Positions 10,816 to 21,199 of a DNA stretch of 64,000 bases are shown in pieces. The notes under the pieces are model-generated. The model saw only the letters and a list, made by a program, of their open reading frames with translations, did no database searches and had not been told where the DNA came from. The DNA comes from Eucalyptus grandis (Eukaryota; Streptophyta; Magnoliopsida; Myrtales; Myrtaceae): NCBI RefSeq assembly GCF_016545825.1, contig NC_052621.1, forward strand, positions 15,444,410 through 15,508,409, read 5' to 3'. A program made the translations under genes and the position numbers. Positions within the stretch are counted from its first letter, which is position 1. Each line of letters opens with the position of its first letter.

Positions 10816-11267
10816 TCACATCATTATCATATGAATTAGGAGACGTGAAACAAGGGAATAACAAATATTGACATCACCACAGTCAACATATAGTACAATA
10901 AAACCATCTAGAAAATGACCACAACCATAGTAGTTTGTATCCAAATACAAATCTACACCTCTATTATGGAAGTTCATATAAAAAACAAGTTTAACCAACA
11001 CCAAAATAGACATTAAATTTCGACGAGTCTCTAGAGCATATGGAACGTCATGTAGGAACAAGATGCGTCCACCACGCATGTTCAATTGGCAGGTGACAAT
11101 CCCTTTAACTTCATTTCTAGAGTTATATCCCACATAGATCCACTTAGTTCCAGTCGGTATCGTCGGAATTCCATGAAGGATTCTCTATCCTTCGCTACAT
11201 GGTCTGTCTTTCCCGAATCTACAGTCCACAAAGGATTGGATTCAGCCAATAATTCATAACTTGACAC
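10816..11267 (-). pseudogene. Copia protease / pre-integrase segment, frameshifted
   Basis: Two overlapping frames (11082-11267 and 10816-11133) together give the aspartic protease start PLWTVDSGKTDHVA and the following QLNMRGGRILFLHDVPYALETRRNL. The usual active site is DSGATxH; here Ala is replaced by Lys (DSGKTDH). With the frameshift between the two parts, protease activity is doubtful. Confidence 0.82.
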
Positions 11268-11312
11268 ATAATCAAAGTTCTCAAATGTACAAGAGGTGTT
11301 TACCTTTTTGGC

Positions 11313-11741
11313 TCACAACAGTTGCGAGCATAGTGACCTTTTCTTGTCACAATTGTAACACCTCACACTTGACTTTTTCTTCACTTGAGGACGTTTTCCT
11401 CTTTTGTGTTGGTTAACTCTTGATTTCTTACAACAATGACTTGATCCTATGCATTCCCATATATTGAACAAATCAATACGCTTGCGCTTAGAGCTCAAAG
11501 CCCTTTCTGAGCTAGGACCAGCATAGCCAATGTCTATTTTCAGCTCAAATGCCGATAGGCAGTCCTCTACTAGCTCAAGGTGGCGCACAACATCCTCTAG
11601 ATCTTCCATAATATGGTCAAGAGCTTCTAGTGCTTCTAGCTTTTCCAGCACATACTGAATCTTCATATTCAATATTCCACAATTGTTGCCGTTCATATCA
11701 CCAATTACGTTCTTAGTTGCTGAAACCATCGATCTGAACAC
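11313..11741 (-). pseudogene. Copia gag C-terminal part with broken zinc knuckle
   Basis: This 142-codon frame has a Leu/Glu-rich helical segment, a Lys/Arg-rich tail and a nucleocapsid zinc knuckle start CYNCDKK. One extra A shifts the frame right after CYNCDKK. In the shifted frame GHYARNC follows, so the CCHC finger was originally complete. Gag packages the element RNA. The rest of gag lies beyond nested LTR-B. Confidence 0.78.
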
Positions 11742-11989
11742 AGCAGACTTATATGCACGAATAATTAATGCCTATCATTTATGCATCCCTTTTGCATAGA
11801 CCCATCATATTAATGTACAATTTTAAGTAAGGTTTTAGAATCAAAAGGTCACTACGTTTCCAATCATCCTCCAAAAATCCTAACTTAAAACTATCATTAA
11901 TATGATTGTCATATGCAAAATCAATTCTATGAAGCTACAAAAACTTCTAAACTACCCACAGCTAATTACCCATAACAACCAGCAATAAC

Positions 11990-11994
11990 AGAAA
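11990..11994. repeat. 5-bp target-site duplication of LTR-B, left
   Basis: AGAAA abuts the LTR start. The identical copy follows the LTR at 15782-15786. Confidence 0.85.
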
Positions 11995-12510
11995 TGTGGC
12001 ATCCCGGAAATTCAAAGCCAAGCCTTAAGGTGTGTTAAATGTCTTTAATTAGGTGATAGAATTTTATGGCCTATGCTTTAGCCAATTTGTCTTTTAATTT
12101 GATGAATTTTGCTTGTGTTGTGGAAATTTAAATTTAATTAGTTAATGCTTGGCCATATGATTTAAATTTCAATAATTGAAATATCCCAAGACTTTGGCCA
12201 AGATGAAATTTGAATTTAGAAATATTTATAAAAAGGAATTCAAAAAAAAAAAAAGAAGAGAAAATAGGGTTATCTTCGAAATGGGCCTTGGACCCATTAG
12301 CCTAGAGCTTGGTGGGCCAAGCTAGTCGGCCCATTGGGCCCAAGAGGGGAGTTCGACCAGCCCAAGAAGGAGTGGCCGGTTGGGCCTAAGCCCAAGCCCA
12401 TTAACCCAAATCAAATTTCAAAAATAGAAATGACAAGTGGCAAGACAAGTCCTCATGCATTGGCCATAGGTGTGGTGGATCAATCATTACCTATGATGAG
12501 CCTAGGGGGA

Positions 12511-12520
12511 GTATAAAAAG
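12511..12520 (+). promoter_or_regulatory. TATA box of LTR-B
   Basis: GTATAAAAAG is followed within about 40 bp by a GA-rich leader. The matching site in LTR-A is GATAAAAG. Confidence 0.6.
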
Positions 12521-12716
12521 GGATTAGGAGAGAGAAATGGCCGGTTACTTGCTTCATTTCCGTCCAAAGAGAGAGGTGTGCGAGAGAGAGAGCTTGAGCG
12601 GAAGAGAGAGCCCGAGAGAGAGGAGGTGGAGCCGAGAGTTGCCGCCGCCGTGTCTCACCGTCGCCGCCTAGTCCGACCACCGTACGCCGCCGTGTGTTGC
12701 TGTGTGTTCATCTTGG

Positions 12717-12724
12717 AGGCAAGT
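12717..12724 (+). promoter_or_regulatory. Conserved GC-type 5' splice site in LTR-B
   Basis: The sequence is TTGGAG|GCAAGTGGAGTCC. The core is shared with LTR-A and LTR-C. Sequence before it is GC-rich and exon-like, and sequence after it turns AT-rich. Confidence 0.5.
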
Positions 12725-14039
12725 GGAGTCCTTAACTTCTCTTGCATGTCTGTTTTGTTGGTTGCATGTTCGGTTTTAGGTGTAATTTGGGCGAAAAACC
12801 GAGGTAAGGGTTGGATGTGTTCATGTAATGTGGCTGTTTCCGTTCAGTTTGTGGTAGCCAGTATCTTAGTCGAGCTTGCATGTGTACTTGGAGTGCGATT
12901 TTGGCTTCGGTGTCTTCATGAAAGTTGAAGCTAACATCTTGTAGTATGACATACTCGAATTTCGTGGAAAACAAAGGTGATATGAGGGGTCAAAAGCTCT
13001 GTTATACGGAGACTTCAGATCTGCGAATTTCCTACTGACCTCTTGATGATTTCTTGGTTGCATGTTCATTTCTGTTGGAGATCTCACTTTTTTGTCTTCA
13101 TGGAAGTTGTAGGTAACATCCTAAACTACAACATACTCAAATTTGAAGTGAAATGGACAAGTATAGCCTAGGTAATCGGCTAGATCTTTGAGACGTTTGG
13201 TTCTGTTGAAGTATACCGAGACACCCGAGACTTCAAGGACTTAAAAGAGGATCATACTTTGGTTATTTAACCTAGATCTCTTCATGAAACTTGTAAAGGA
13301 CACATTGATACATAACATACTCGAATTTCAGAAGAAACGAAAGAGATTTGATGGGTCAAACCTAAGTTTTTCGGTGATGTACGTTCTGGACGAAACGGTA
13401 GAGGTTCCAGAAGCTTCATGGAGTTGTATAAATTAATATAAAAAGAATTTGGCTTAGTGTTATTCATGAAAAATGCACGAAAATGTGTTGGCTATCACCC
13501 TGTAAAATTTGGGAATTTTCGGAGGTCATATGAGTATTTTAATTGAATAAATTTGAAAACTGTGTAATCTGGCCATTATCCGAATATTGTGTGTATTTTG
13601 TGGAAATTTGGGAAATTATGTGAAATGCAAATTTGACCATGAATTTGTGTGAAATTGTGATTTTAATTGTTTGTTTAATGATTGTTTGAATATTATGATT
13701 TTTGGAAAATCATAAATATTAAATAAAATATTTATGAAAATAAATAAATATAATAATAAAATAAAAAGTGGATTATTTTATTGGCCAAGAGTTTTATTGA
13801 GTTATAATGCATTGTTATATGACATGGGTGTATGTATGCACATGAATATGATGCATTGTTATATGGCATTGATGCATGTATGATTATGAATCATGATGCG
13901 TGTGTGTGATTCATATGCCATGAAATAATAAGATGAAAAGGATGATAAAAAATGGAAAGTGGTATGTGAGTAAGAGGTTGTGGCGGAGGATGTTGTCTGG
14001 TGGCCTGGTGGCGTAATTCCAGAGATTCCCTGGGAGTTT

Positions 14040-14310
14040 CAGGATGCCCGGAAAGTGGGGGCCGAAGCCCCGTCGGAGGTTTCGCCCGAAGGGAGTGACT
14101 CGCGATGCCGGGATTAGGTGCGAGATCCCGGTTAGAAGGGTAAAGGCCGGAAGCCCCGTCGGAGGTTTTACGCCCGAAGGGAATGCCTCATGATGCTAGT
14201 TGAGATGCGAGATGCCCGGAATGTGGGGGCCGGAAGCCCAAAGGGCCCATGAGATGGCTGGAATCTTGGGATCCCCGTCGGAGGTTTCGCCCGAAGGGAT
14301 GGTGATGATG
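14040..14310 (+). repeat. GC-rich tandem repeat in LTR-B
   Basis: Three copies of GTCGGAGGTTTCGCCCGAAG or a close variant (about 14070, 14157 and 14277) sit within units of roughly 90-115 bp. The reverse-complement motif is found in LTR-A. Confidence 0.8.
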
Positions 14311-14369
14311 GTGAATTTGATGATTTGAGAAAAGATAATGTGGGGATCAATTGATAAGTAAAAGTGGAA

Positions 14370-14910
14370 ATTGATCTATGATATGATATGCATGGTGATG
14401 CATGGCTAATGATGATATGATATGCATGGTGATGCATGGCCAATGATGGTATGATGTGATATGCATGGTGATGCATGGCTAGTGATGATGTGATATGCAT
14501 GGTGATGCATGGCTAATAATGATATGATATGCATGGTGATGCATGGCTAATGATGGCATGATGTGATATGCATGGTGATGCATGGCTAGTGATGATGTGA
14601 TATGCATGGTGATGCATGGCTAATAATGATATGATATGCATGGTGATGCATGGCTAATGATGGTATGATGTGATATGCATGGTGATGCATGGCTAGTGAT
14701 GATGTGATATGCATGGTGATGCATGGCTAGTGATGATGTGATATGCATGGTGATGCATGGCTAATAATGATATGATATGCATGGTGATGCATGGCTAATG
14801 ATGGTATGATGTGATATGCATGGTGATGCATGGCTAGTGATGATGTGATATGCATGGTGATGCATGGCTAATGATGATGTGATATGCATGGTGATGCATG
14901 GTTAATGATA
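14370..14910 (+). repeat. ATGCAT-based satellite with higher-order structure in LTR-B
   Basis: About fifteen copies of ATGCATGGTGATGCATGG are spaced by 32-40 bp. Linkers alternate (ctaatgatggtatgatgtg, ctagtgatgatgtg, ctaataatgatatg), giving a three-subunit higher-order repeat with a period of about 107 bp. Each core holds two ATGCAT palindromes separated by GGTG. Confidence 0.9.
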
Positions 14911-15092
14911 ATGTGGTATGCCATGATGATGGTGATATATATGATGTGATGATGCATGATACGCATGATTACAAGGTAGGTGATGCTTGCAACGTGTGAT
15001 GATATGCATGATGCATTGGAATGTTATTGGATTTCCCTATCTGCTGAGTGGTTGTACTCACCCTTTTTGGGGATAACATTTCGATTAGCACT

Positions 15093-15345
15093 ATGCCGCT
15101 ACCCGCCGTTTTTCGCGTGGGGTATTTTACGTCTACCGTCCGATGTTGAGGTGGAGTGTACGGAGATAGATTGTCCTCTCGTGCCCGGATTGACGTTTAT
15201 CCGAGTACGATGCTTGGTCATGTATGATATCGGCCTGGCTGGGGGCCCTGTCATACAAGAGTTCCTGTCTGTGCATGTTCGACGGGATGGAGCGATGCGA
15301 GGGATGCTACCGCCGCCACCACCTGATGCACCGGGTTGGGTGTGA
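15093..15345 (+). pseudogene. LTR-B copy of the conserved LTR-encoded small protein, +1 frameshift near the start
   Basis: The ATG at 15093 (MPLPAV...) is conserved with LTR-A, but one extra base about 20-30 bp later shifts the frame. From LPSDVE onward the second frame is open to TGA at 15343-15345 and matches LTR-A at about 82% of residues, including GLTFIRVR, MYDIGLAGGP, VIQEF and HVRRDG. It has two extra prolines in the tail. If translated today it would need another start. The shared reading frame shows that the ancestor was intact. Confidence 0.6.
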
Positions 15346-15781
15346 GACCTGCGCGCGACGAGTAGGAGCCGTTTCTTTTGATGTAGATAGTCGACACTTT
15401 CGATGGGGGGTTTTTGTGCTCGCATGATGTTGAGGGTCGAGGTCTCTTTTTGAGGTTTTAGGCTGGACATGGCTGAGTTCTAGCTTTTCCTTGTTATGTA
15501 CCGACCCGAGAGTAGTCCCATCTTGAAAATATATGTAAATAATGTGTCGACGTTTGTTTATAAAAATCTCGATGTTTAGCTAGTGTGTATTTGTATCATG
15601 GGTTAGAAGGGAGATAGATGACGATGTGAATTTTGCTTCCGCTATGAGTCGCGCATGGGACCGCTTTAAAAAAAAAAAAATGCCTGTAATCTGGCAAGGC
15701 TTAATTTAGCCAAGAGATAGAGATGGCAAAAGATGTAACACCGGCGCTGGTGACGACCTGCGAAGGGTTCGGGGTGTCACA

Positions 15782-15786
15782 AGAAA
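15782..15786. repeat. 5-bp target-site duplication of LTR-B, right
   Basis: AGAAA, identical to 11990-11994. Confidence 0.85.
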
Positions 15787-16034
15787 GTAACAGATAATTG
15801 ATATCTAATAAAACAATAATGCCTTCAACATAATACAACAATCCATTACACTAAGTAATATACGCAGAAGAAAATATCAACATAGAAAAAGATATTCACG
15901 CTCAATAACATCTCAAACTAATCTAAGAAATAATTAGAGAATGTTCCTTCTAATCTATCAGTCAAAATATCTGAGATTTTTGAAGGCACATTTGCCAACC
16001 ATAGAAAAACTTTTGAAGACCTCTCATGTCGCCA

Positions 16035-16448
16035 CTAAGGCGCATTCACTCTACGCCATGTGGTGCTCAATCTAAGGGTTGAAGTTTTGGCCAACTCAAT
16101 CCTATAGTACTCTCTTACAAAAGCTTCCACTAGCCTCCTATAATCCGGGACCACGTTGACCTCCCATAGCCGATCTAACACTGCTTGCCATTCAGGTGGA
16201 AGAGTGTTCATCAAAGCCGGCATCTTCTCAAAATCCGGCATAAAATAAAAATTCCAGATGATTTCCTGTATCATCTTATTGACTTTGACCACGTGTGATA
16301 CTGAATCACCATCAAGCCACCGATAATCAGCTAACTCTTTCATCAACCTTTTCAGTCTAGCTCTTCCTTCGTCCGTTCTCGGGATTGCAGGTATCCGTGC
16401 ATAACGCATCATAGTTCCTGCAACAAATGCAGAAATAAAATGGATCAC
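16035..16448 (-). CDS. Probable copia gag N-terminal fragment (137 aa)
   Basis: This frame lies on the minus strand between the leader and nested LTR-B, where gag should be. Visible segments are RARLKRLMKELADYRWLDGDSVSHVV (helical) and MPALMNTLPPEWQAVLDRLWEV. They resemble the UBN2/gag-polypeptide style in which a 'LP..W' block follows a helical region. No zinc finger is present here; that lies at 11313-11741. I infer gag from position and style rather than from a firm family match. The frame ends at TGA after VNAP and the next 200 bp are non-coding, so it is truncated. Confidence 0.5.
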   Translation of the reverse strand: MIHFISAFVAGTMMRYARIPAIPRTDEGRARLKRLMKELADYRWLDGDSVSHVVKVNKMIQEIIWNFYFMPDFEKMPALMNTLPPEWQAVLDRLWEVNVVPDYRRLVEAFVREYYRIELAKTSTLRLSTTWRRVNAP

Positions 16449-16539
16449 TTTTAATCCACAATAAACAAAATGGAAAATACATTATTTTCCATGATTCATG
16501 CAACAAATGCAAAAGAAACAAATTTCGTTTTTTTTTTTC

Positions 16540-17140
16540 TTTCGGGTAAACGGTCAACGGTCAAGTCGTCGGACCGGTCGGACCGGACATACTGATCGGA
16601 TCGGTTGGGCCGGTTCGGGAGAACCGACGGCACGTCCCGAAAGCGTGCGCGGGCTGACGTCATGCAGACATCAGCCGGCACGAGCTGCGCGCGTGCCGGC
16701 GTCCGCGGTTCGGGTCGGGTCGGGTTGCCGGTCGGGTCGCCGGCCGGTGACCGCTCGGCGAATCGTCGTCGTGCTGACGTCATCGATGACGTCACCCTAG
16801 CGGTTACTGACCATTGGGTGACGTCATGTTGACGCCGCACGCGTCGGTCCGTGGACCGGCGCGTGCCGGTTCGCCGGTCGGCGGCGAGCACATGCCGGTT
16901 CGCCGGCCGATGGCGAGCACATGCCGGTTTGCTGATCGGCGCGTGTGTCGCACGCGCTGGGTGAGCCAGCGCTTCCGGGTGCGTCGCGCCCACGCACAGC
17001 GGCTTTCGGCCGCGCGTGTGGGCGCGTGCGGCATCTCCCGGCGACGTGCGATGTATCGCCAGACTCGTCTCGACGTCGCCTTTCTCCCTATGCCACTAGA
17101 ATTTGATTTCAACTTACGAAAACTCGGAAAAATGGCCTAA
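16540..17140 (-). other. GC-rich copia leader
   Basis: This is the untranslated leader between PBS and gag. It is strongly GC-rich compared with its neighbours, with local tandem units such as GGCGAGCACATGCCGGTT (two copies, plus a partial, at 16861-16960) and GGTCGGGTCGGGTT (16705-16740). The long frames on both strands are side effects of base composition. Confidence 0.6.
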
Positions 17141-17243
17141 CAACGCTCGGGTGTTGGGATTTCTCGCCCCGATCCGTACGGCCGAATTGCTTTTGAAAAA
17201 TCAATCAAAAAACATCAAACAGGTCGGGAAAACATGAACTTGG

Positions 17244-17255
17244 GCTCTGATACCA
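17244..17255 (-). other. Copia primer-binding site (initiator-Met tRNA type)
   Basis: The minus strand reads TGGTATCAGAGC one base after the LTR end. This is the standard plant PBS complementary to the 3' end of initiator methionine tRNA. Confidence 0.92.
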
Positions 17256-17256
17256 A

Positions 17257-17683
17257 TGTTGGGAATAACGGATCCCCGAAAACCGGATTTGACACTAAAT
17301 CGAACCCCTAAAGCAATGCGGAAGACGAAGCCCGGGAATAACACGTATCACCGATCGTAAAGCACACCACGGATTCGAGCGTACCTTGTTAGCCACAGAT
17401 TAGACACCAACGCCGATAGAGGAAGAGAAATTGGTCCTGTTCGATCCGATGACGCCTTGAAGGGGAGAAAACAATGGCCTTGTGCTTACTGTTCTTTTGG
17501 AGAGGGAGAGCGCGCGGGAGAGGAGAAGACGTACGTAAATTCTGATTTCCAACAGTTGTCTTCTCTCTCTCTCTCCTCCCTTTTATACCTTCCCCCATCC
17601 ACGGGCCCTATTCTCGTGGGCCGAGCCTTTTGGGCCAAGCATGGGCGGACGGGCCTTAAGCCCATCACCAATTAAAACCATCA
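17257..17683 (-). repeat. Copia 5' LTR
   Basis: The 427-bp partner of 6742-7166. The TATA-like GGTATAAAAG lies at 17580-17589 on the minus strand and would drive element transcription toward lower coordinates. Confidence 0.93.
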
Positions 17684-18885
17684 GTTCCTGACACGCCTAG
17701 GCTACAGGTTGCTGCAGCGCTCTCGGTGGTGAGATAAGGCGGCAATGATAAGTTGATGCAAGGTGGAGTGATGGGGGAGGAGCTGGTGCAGGTGATACCA
17801 TGGAGAACTCGCGGAAGGTGTTGCGCAAGGTAGTGCAGGTCGCTGCCGAGATACTAGCGTTCGGAGGAAATTGCTATGTTAGTTGGGATCTCACTTGGAG
17901 GTGCTACGAATGGCTAGTCGCTAGACTTATGCCGAGGCTTGCGCGACGGCGCGACTGAGGAGGCTTTTTGGGTAGCGCGACGATGCTGCCAAGGCACAGC
18001 AGCAGGCGTGCTGGAGCTGGACCACGCTCATAAATAAAGACAGCGGGAAGGGGGAGCCTTTTCTCTCACGTGTATATTTTACGTGTGTGTCTTCTCTATA
18101 TTCAAGACAATAATCAATTCGCCACTGTCCTACTTTACATCAACAATATTTATTAACTCTATCACCTTAGAAAATTGATATATCACCTACCAATTATCTC
18201 AATTAAATAGAAATATTCCTCCTAATCTAATTAAAGATGTGTTTGTTTGGGAGAAAAATTCATGATGAAAAAAAATATTTTTTGAAAATAATTTTAGGAA
18301 AATGATCGTTTTTCCTTTGTTTGGTTGCGATCATAAATATTTTCTGATGTTTGGATCTTATTTATAAAATAATTTCAATCTCATGATTTTATCTTTTGCA
18401 AAAAACAAAATAACTTTTTAAATAAAATTTTATTTTTTTATGCTTTATTTTCCTTTCTTCCTCCTTCTTCGACAACAATATGACCTGCCACCTCTGCAAA
18501 ACCTCACAGTTGCGTCGATTTCAGCGACGGACTCGCATTCTCCTTCTTCTCACCCTATTGGACTCGAAGGATTAACCATCAGAAATGCTTCATGCAACTC
18601 TTCATTTTTGAGAAACCATTGTTTGCTCCTCTTTTTGGCCTCAAGTTCCACGACCTCTACATGGCTTCCTTCGCTTTAGCTTCTTTGTCATTGTCATTTC
18701 TGCTCCTCTTATTGTTGCCGCTCTTGTGATTGGTGCCAATGGTGTTGATTTTGAATATTTATCTCTACTCTTGAGCTTGATGCTTGTTTCTACAGTTTAT
18801 TGAAAACCGACGAGGAGGTGGGTAGGAAGCAGCTGTTGAGAGTGAGGTGGGAGTGCAATATGAGCATTGGATGGACAAGGACAGC
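17684..18885. other. Unassigned sequence right of the copia element
   Basis: This is the continuation of the region left of 6741. It has a moderately GC-rich stretch (17690-18060) ending with an 'ataaataaagac' TATA-like site, then AT-rich DNA with a TGTTTGTTTGG...GAAAATATTTT segment (18229-18440) that resembles a degraded small transposon. A related segment occurs at 45270-45640. The 79-codon frame at 18440 has no recognisable features. Confidence 0.4.
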
Positions 18886-19586
18886 TGTCACAGCATGATT
18901 ATCGAGTCTGTTTTCGATTGAATGAATTTAGGCTTTTCATCGATGCACTTATAATCTTTTTCTCTGAGCTGATCACTCACGAGATAACTAATCTATCAGA
19001 TGAAGCTGTTAAGGAATTTAAATGTGACTGATTTGAGAATTAAATCAGAAATCGACTTCTTGACCGTGCTAATCTACAATGGTCAATACGACACCATTAA
19101 AATTGATTAGAGACCGGGATAGGTCAATTTGACAGAGGCATGTGATTAAAGTGTGGGTGATTCCACTTGATTGCAAAATTCTTGTCGAATGACACTAAAC
19201 CGATTTTTCTGTCATTTCTGTACCATGTGCCTGTATTTGAAATCTCGAGATTTTTACGACAATCGAGAATGGTCAATGGGTCGAACTTGTACAATGTGGC
19301 TCGAAAATAATCGACCACGGGTCAAATGCACTAAAAATTTCTAAAAGCTACATGGTATGTTAGGTCATACTAAAATCGTGTTCGATTGAAATTAACTGTG
19401 AAATTGAAGCCCATTTCAAAAATTGAAAGTTCTGTCATGTCTTGACTTATTTTAGGAATATCGGCTCATCCTTTGAAGAATTTTTGGCAAGTTCAGATTT
19501 TTGGCAATTGGGCGATTTTGGATCTAGAAATTCGGAGGGACGTTTTGTGTGAAATTTTGGCGTTCAAGATGGATCAATTGGCGGGG

Positions 19587-20859
19587 GAGGTTGGGACACT
19601 TGGAGTGTCATAACTTGGCACGGAGGGACACTTAAGTGTCATAACTTTGAAATGACACAGTTAACTGCCAATATCGGAGTAAAATGGAACACTTAAGTGC
19701 CACTTCAGCGAAAATTCGGCCAAATGGCTGCCGTGGCAATTTTCCGGCGATTTTGGTCCAAAACAGCGTCGTTTTGCACGCTGACGTGGCGAGAAAATGC
19801 AAAAATGATGTCGTTTCATATCGACGTGTAAATAATAATATAAAAATTAATTAAATTAAATTAAAACTTAATTTTATTTAAAATATTAAAAAATTAAGAA
19901 AAAAATTAAAAGGGGGGAGGTCGAGGGTTGAGCCCTCGTCACCACCGCCTCCCCGCCGTCGTCAAGAAGGGTCGGCGACGGAGGGGGAGGGTCACCGGGG
20001 TCACCGGGCCCCGGTCGATAGGCGACGAGGGCTGCGAGCCCTCTCCGGATCACGGCGAGGGCCACAACCCGCACCCCTGCATCCGGGCGAAGGCTCGCGG
20101 GCCCTCGTCGCCGGTCGGTCGGCCGCCGACCCCGGCCGAGGCTCGGCGACCTCGGCCGACCCTCTCCACTCCGTTGCCGGCCCTTTCCGACGGCGGCAAG
20201 GAGGCGGCGAGGGCCCGCGACCCTCACCCAACGCGAGCGCTCCCCAGATTTGGGGTGACGGCTCGAGGGCCCTCGTCGCCTCCTCCCTGTCGTCGGCGGG
20301 AAGGGCCGGCGATGGAGTGGGGAGGGTCGGCTGGGGTCACCGGGCCCTAGCCGGGGTCGGCGATGCCGGCCGACCGACGGTGAGGGTCCGCGAGCCCGCC
20401 CGGATCCGGGGCGAGGGTCGCAACCCTCACCGCGATCCGGCAAGGACTCGTAGCCCTCACCGCCGGTCGACCGGGGGCCCGGCGACCCCGACCGACCTTT
20501 CCCCCTCGCCATCGACCCTTCTCGGCGACGGCGAGGGCTCGCCCTTAGCCGGCCCCTTCAACCTCCCCTTTTTAAAATTTTTTTTTGAATATTTTGAATA
20601 AAATTAAAATTTAATATAATTTAATTAATTTTTATATTATTATTTACACGTCAAACACGAAACGGCGTCGTTTGTGCATTTTCTTGCCACGTCAGCGTGC
20701 AAAATGACGCCATTTTAGACCAAACTCGCCGGAAAATTACCACGTAAGCCATTTCGCCGGATTTTTGCCGGAGTGGCACTTAAGTGTTCCATTTAACTTC
20801 GAAATTAGCACTCAAGTGTACCATTTTGAAGTTATGGCATTTGGACTGTTCTTTTGCCA
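19587..20859. mobile_element. Non-autonomous GC-rich MULE nested in the family-2 LTR
   Basis: A 9-bp duplication TTGGCGGGG flanks it (19578-19586 and 20860-20868). Inverted arms of about 270-300 bp share TGGAACACTTAAGTGCCACT, TTTTGCACGCTGACGTGGC and TTACACGTC. Between the arms lies an AT-rich joint and a core of about 640 bp with very high GC, containing GGCGAGGG and GGTCACCGGGCC units. The Arg/Pro/Gly-rich frames in the core (19886-20512 minus, 19928-20350 plus) overlap on both strands and are composition artefacts. The architecture matches the element at 641-5043. Confidence 0.87.
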
Positions 20860-21199
20860 TTGGCGGGGAAAATTATGAAAAGTGGTGTGGACTTCCTCCT
20901 TGGCATTTTGGCCTTTTAATTTGAGGCCAATTGAGGTGAATTGAGTTCAATTGAAGGGGAAATGCACAACATTTCCGTACCCTCTTGGCTTGCTAAGGAA
21001 GATTTGGTGAAGGAAATTGGGCCGTGGATGAGGCTGAAGATGGTGGGGCCTTGAACTCAAGTGTTTGAGATCTTTTGGGAAGACTTTTGTGGCTTGTTGT
21101 TCCCCTTCTAGCTACAGCTCCTTCTCCTTCTTCTTCCTTGCTCCTTGGTGTTCCATTGTTGCTGAATCAAGCGCAGAAAACCAGCCAAGAACCAGCAAC

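Larger units (their letters stand above)
11995..15781 (+). mobile_element. Solo LTR 'LTR-B' (large-LTR family 1), nested in the copia element
   Basis: It begins TGTGGCATCCCG and ends CGGGGTGTCACA (12-bp imperfect inverted termini) between AGAAA duplications. It is collinear with LTR-A read in reverse. In order: U3; TATA box at 12511-12520; GA-rich leader; GC-rich exon-like segment; AG|GCAAGT donor at 12719; AT-rich intron-like stretch to 13950; GC-rich tandem units (14040-14310); an ATGCAT satellite (14370-14910); the small ORF (15093-15345, frameshifted); and a conserved tail with TTTTAGGCTGGACATGGCTG near 15460. It is 3787 bp with no internal region, hence a solo LTR. Confidence 0.9.
6742..17683 (-). 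mobile_element. Complete Ty1/copia retrotransposon (minus strand), interrupted by solo LTR-B
   Basis: Both LTRs (6742-7166 and 17257-17683) begin TGATGGTTTT and end TTCCCAACA on the minus strand. The 5-bp duplication GTTCC flanks the whole element (6737-6741 and 17684-17688). An initiator-Met-tRNA-type PBS sits one base inside the 5' LTR. Pol domains on the minus strand run protease, integrase, RT, RNase H; integrase before RT is the copia order. Without the 3.8-kb nested LTR-B the element is about 7.15 kb. The LTRs differ by roughly ten substitutions and a few small indels in about 425 bp by eye, so insertion was recent. Pol has several stops and frameshifts, so it is not autonomous now. Confidence 0.93.

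Noticed and set aside
14370..14910. CRISPR-like regularly spaced repeats
   Set aside because: Eukaryotic DNA; spacers are themselves repeats in a higher-order array, not unique.
17240..17256. Possible tRNA gene fragment (CTCTGATACCA)
   Set aside because: Only the 12-base PBS is present, directly next to an LTR; no cloverleaf sequence.
18440..18679. 79-codon frame
   Set aside because: No features, Ser/Leu-rich from CT-rich sequence, surrounded by repeats.
19886..20512. 208-codon Arg/Pro/Gly frame and several overlapping frames on both strands
   Set aside because: Caused by the GC-rich, stop-poor core of a MULE; no domain and no conservation.
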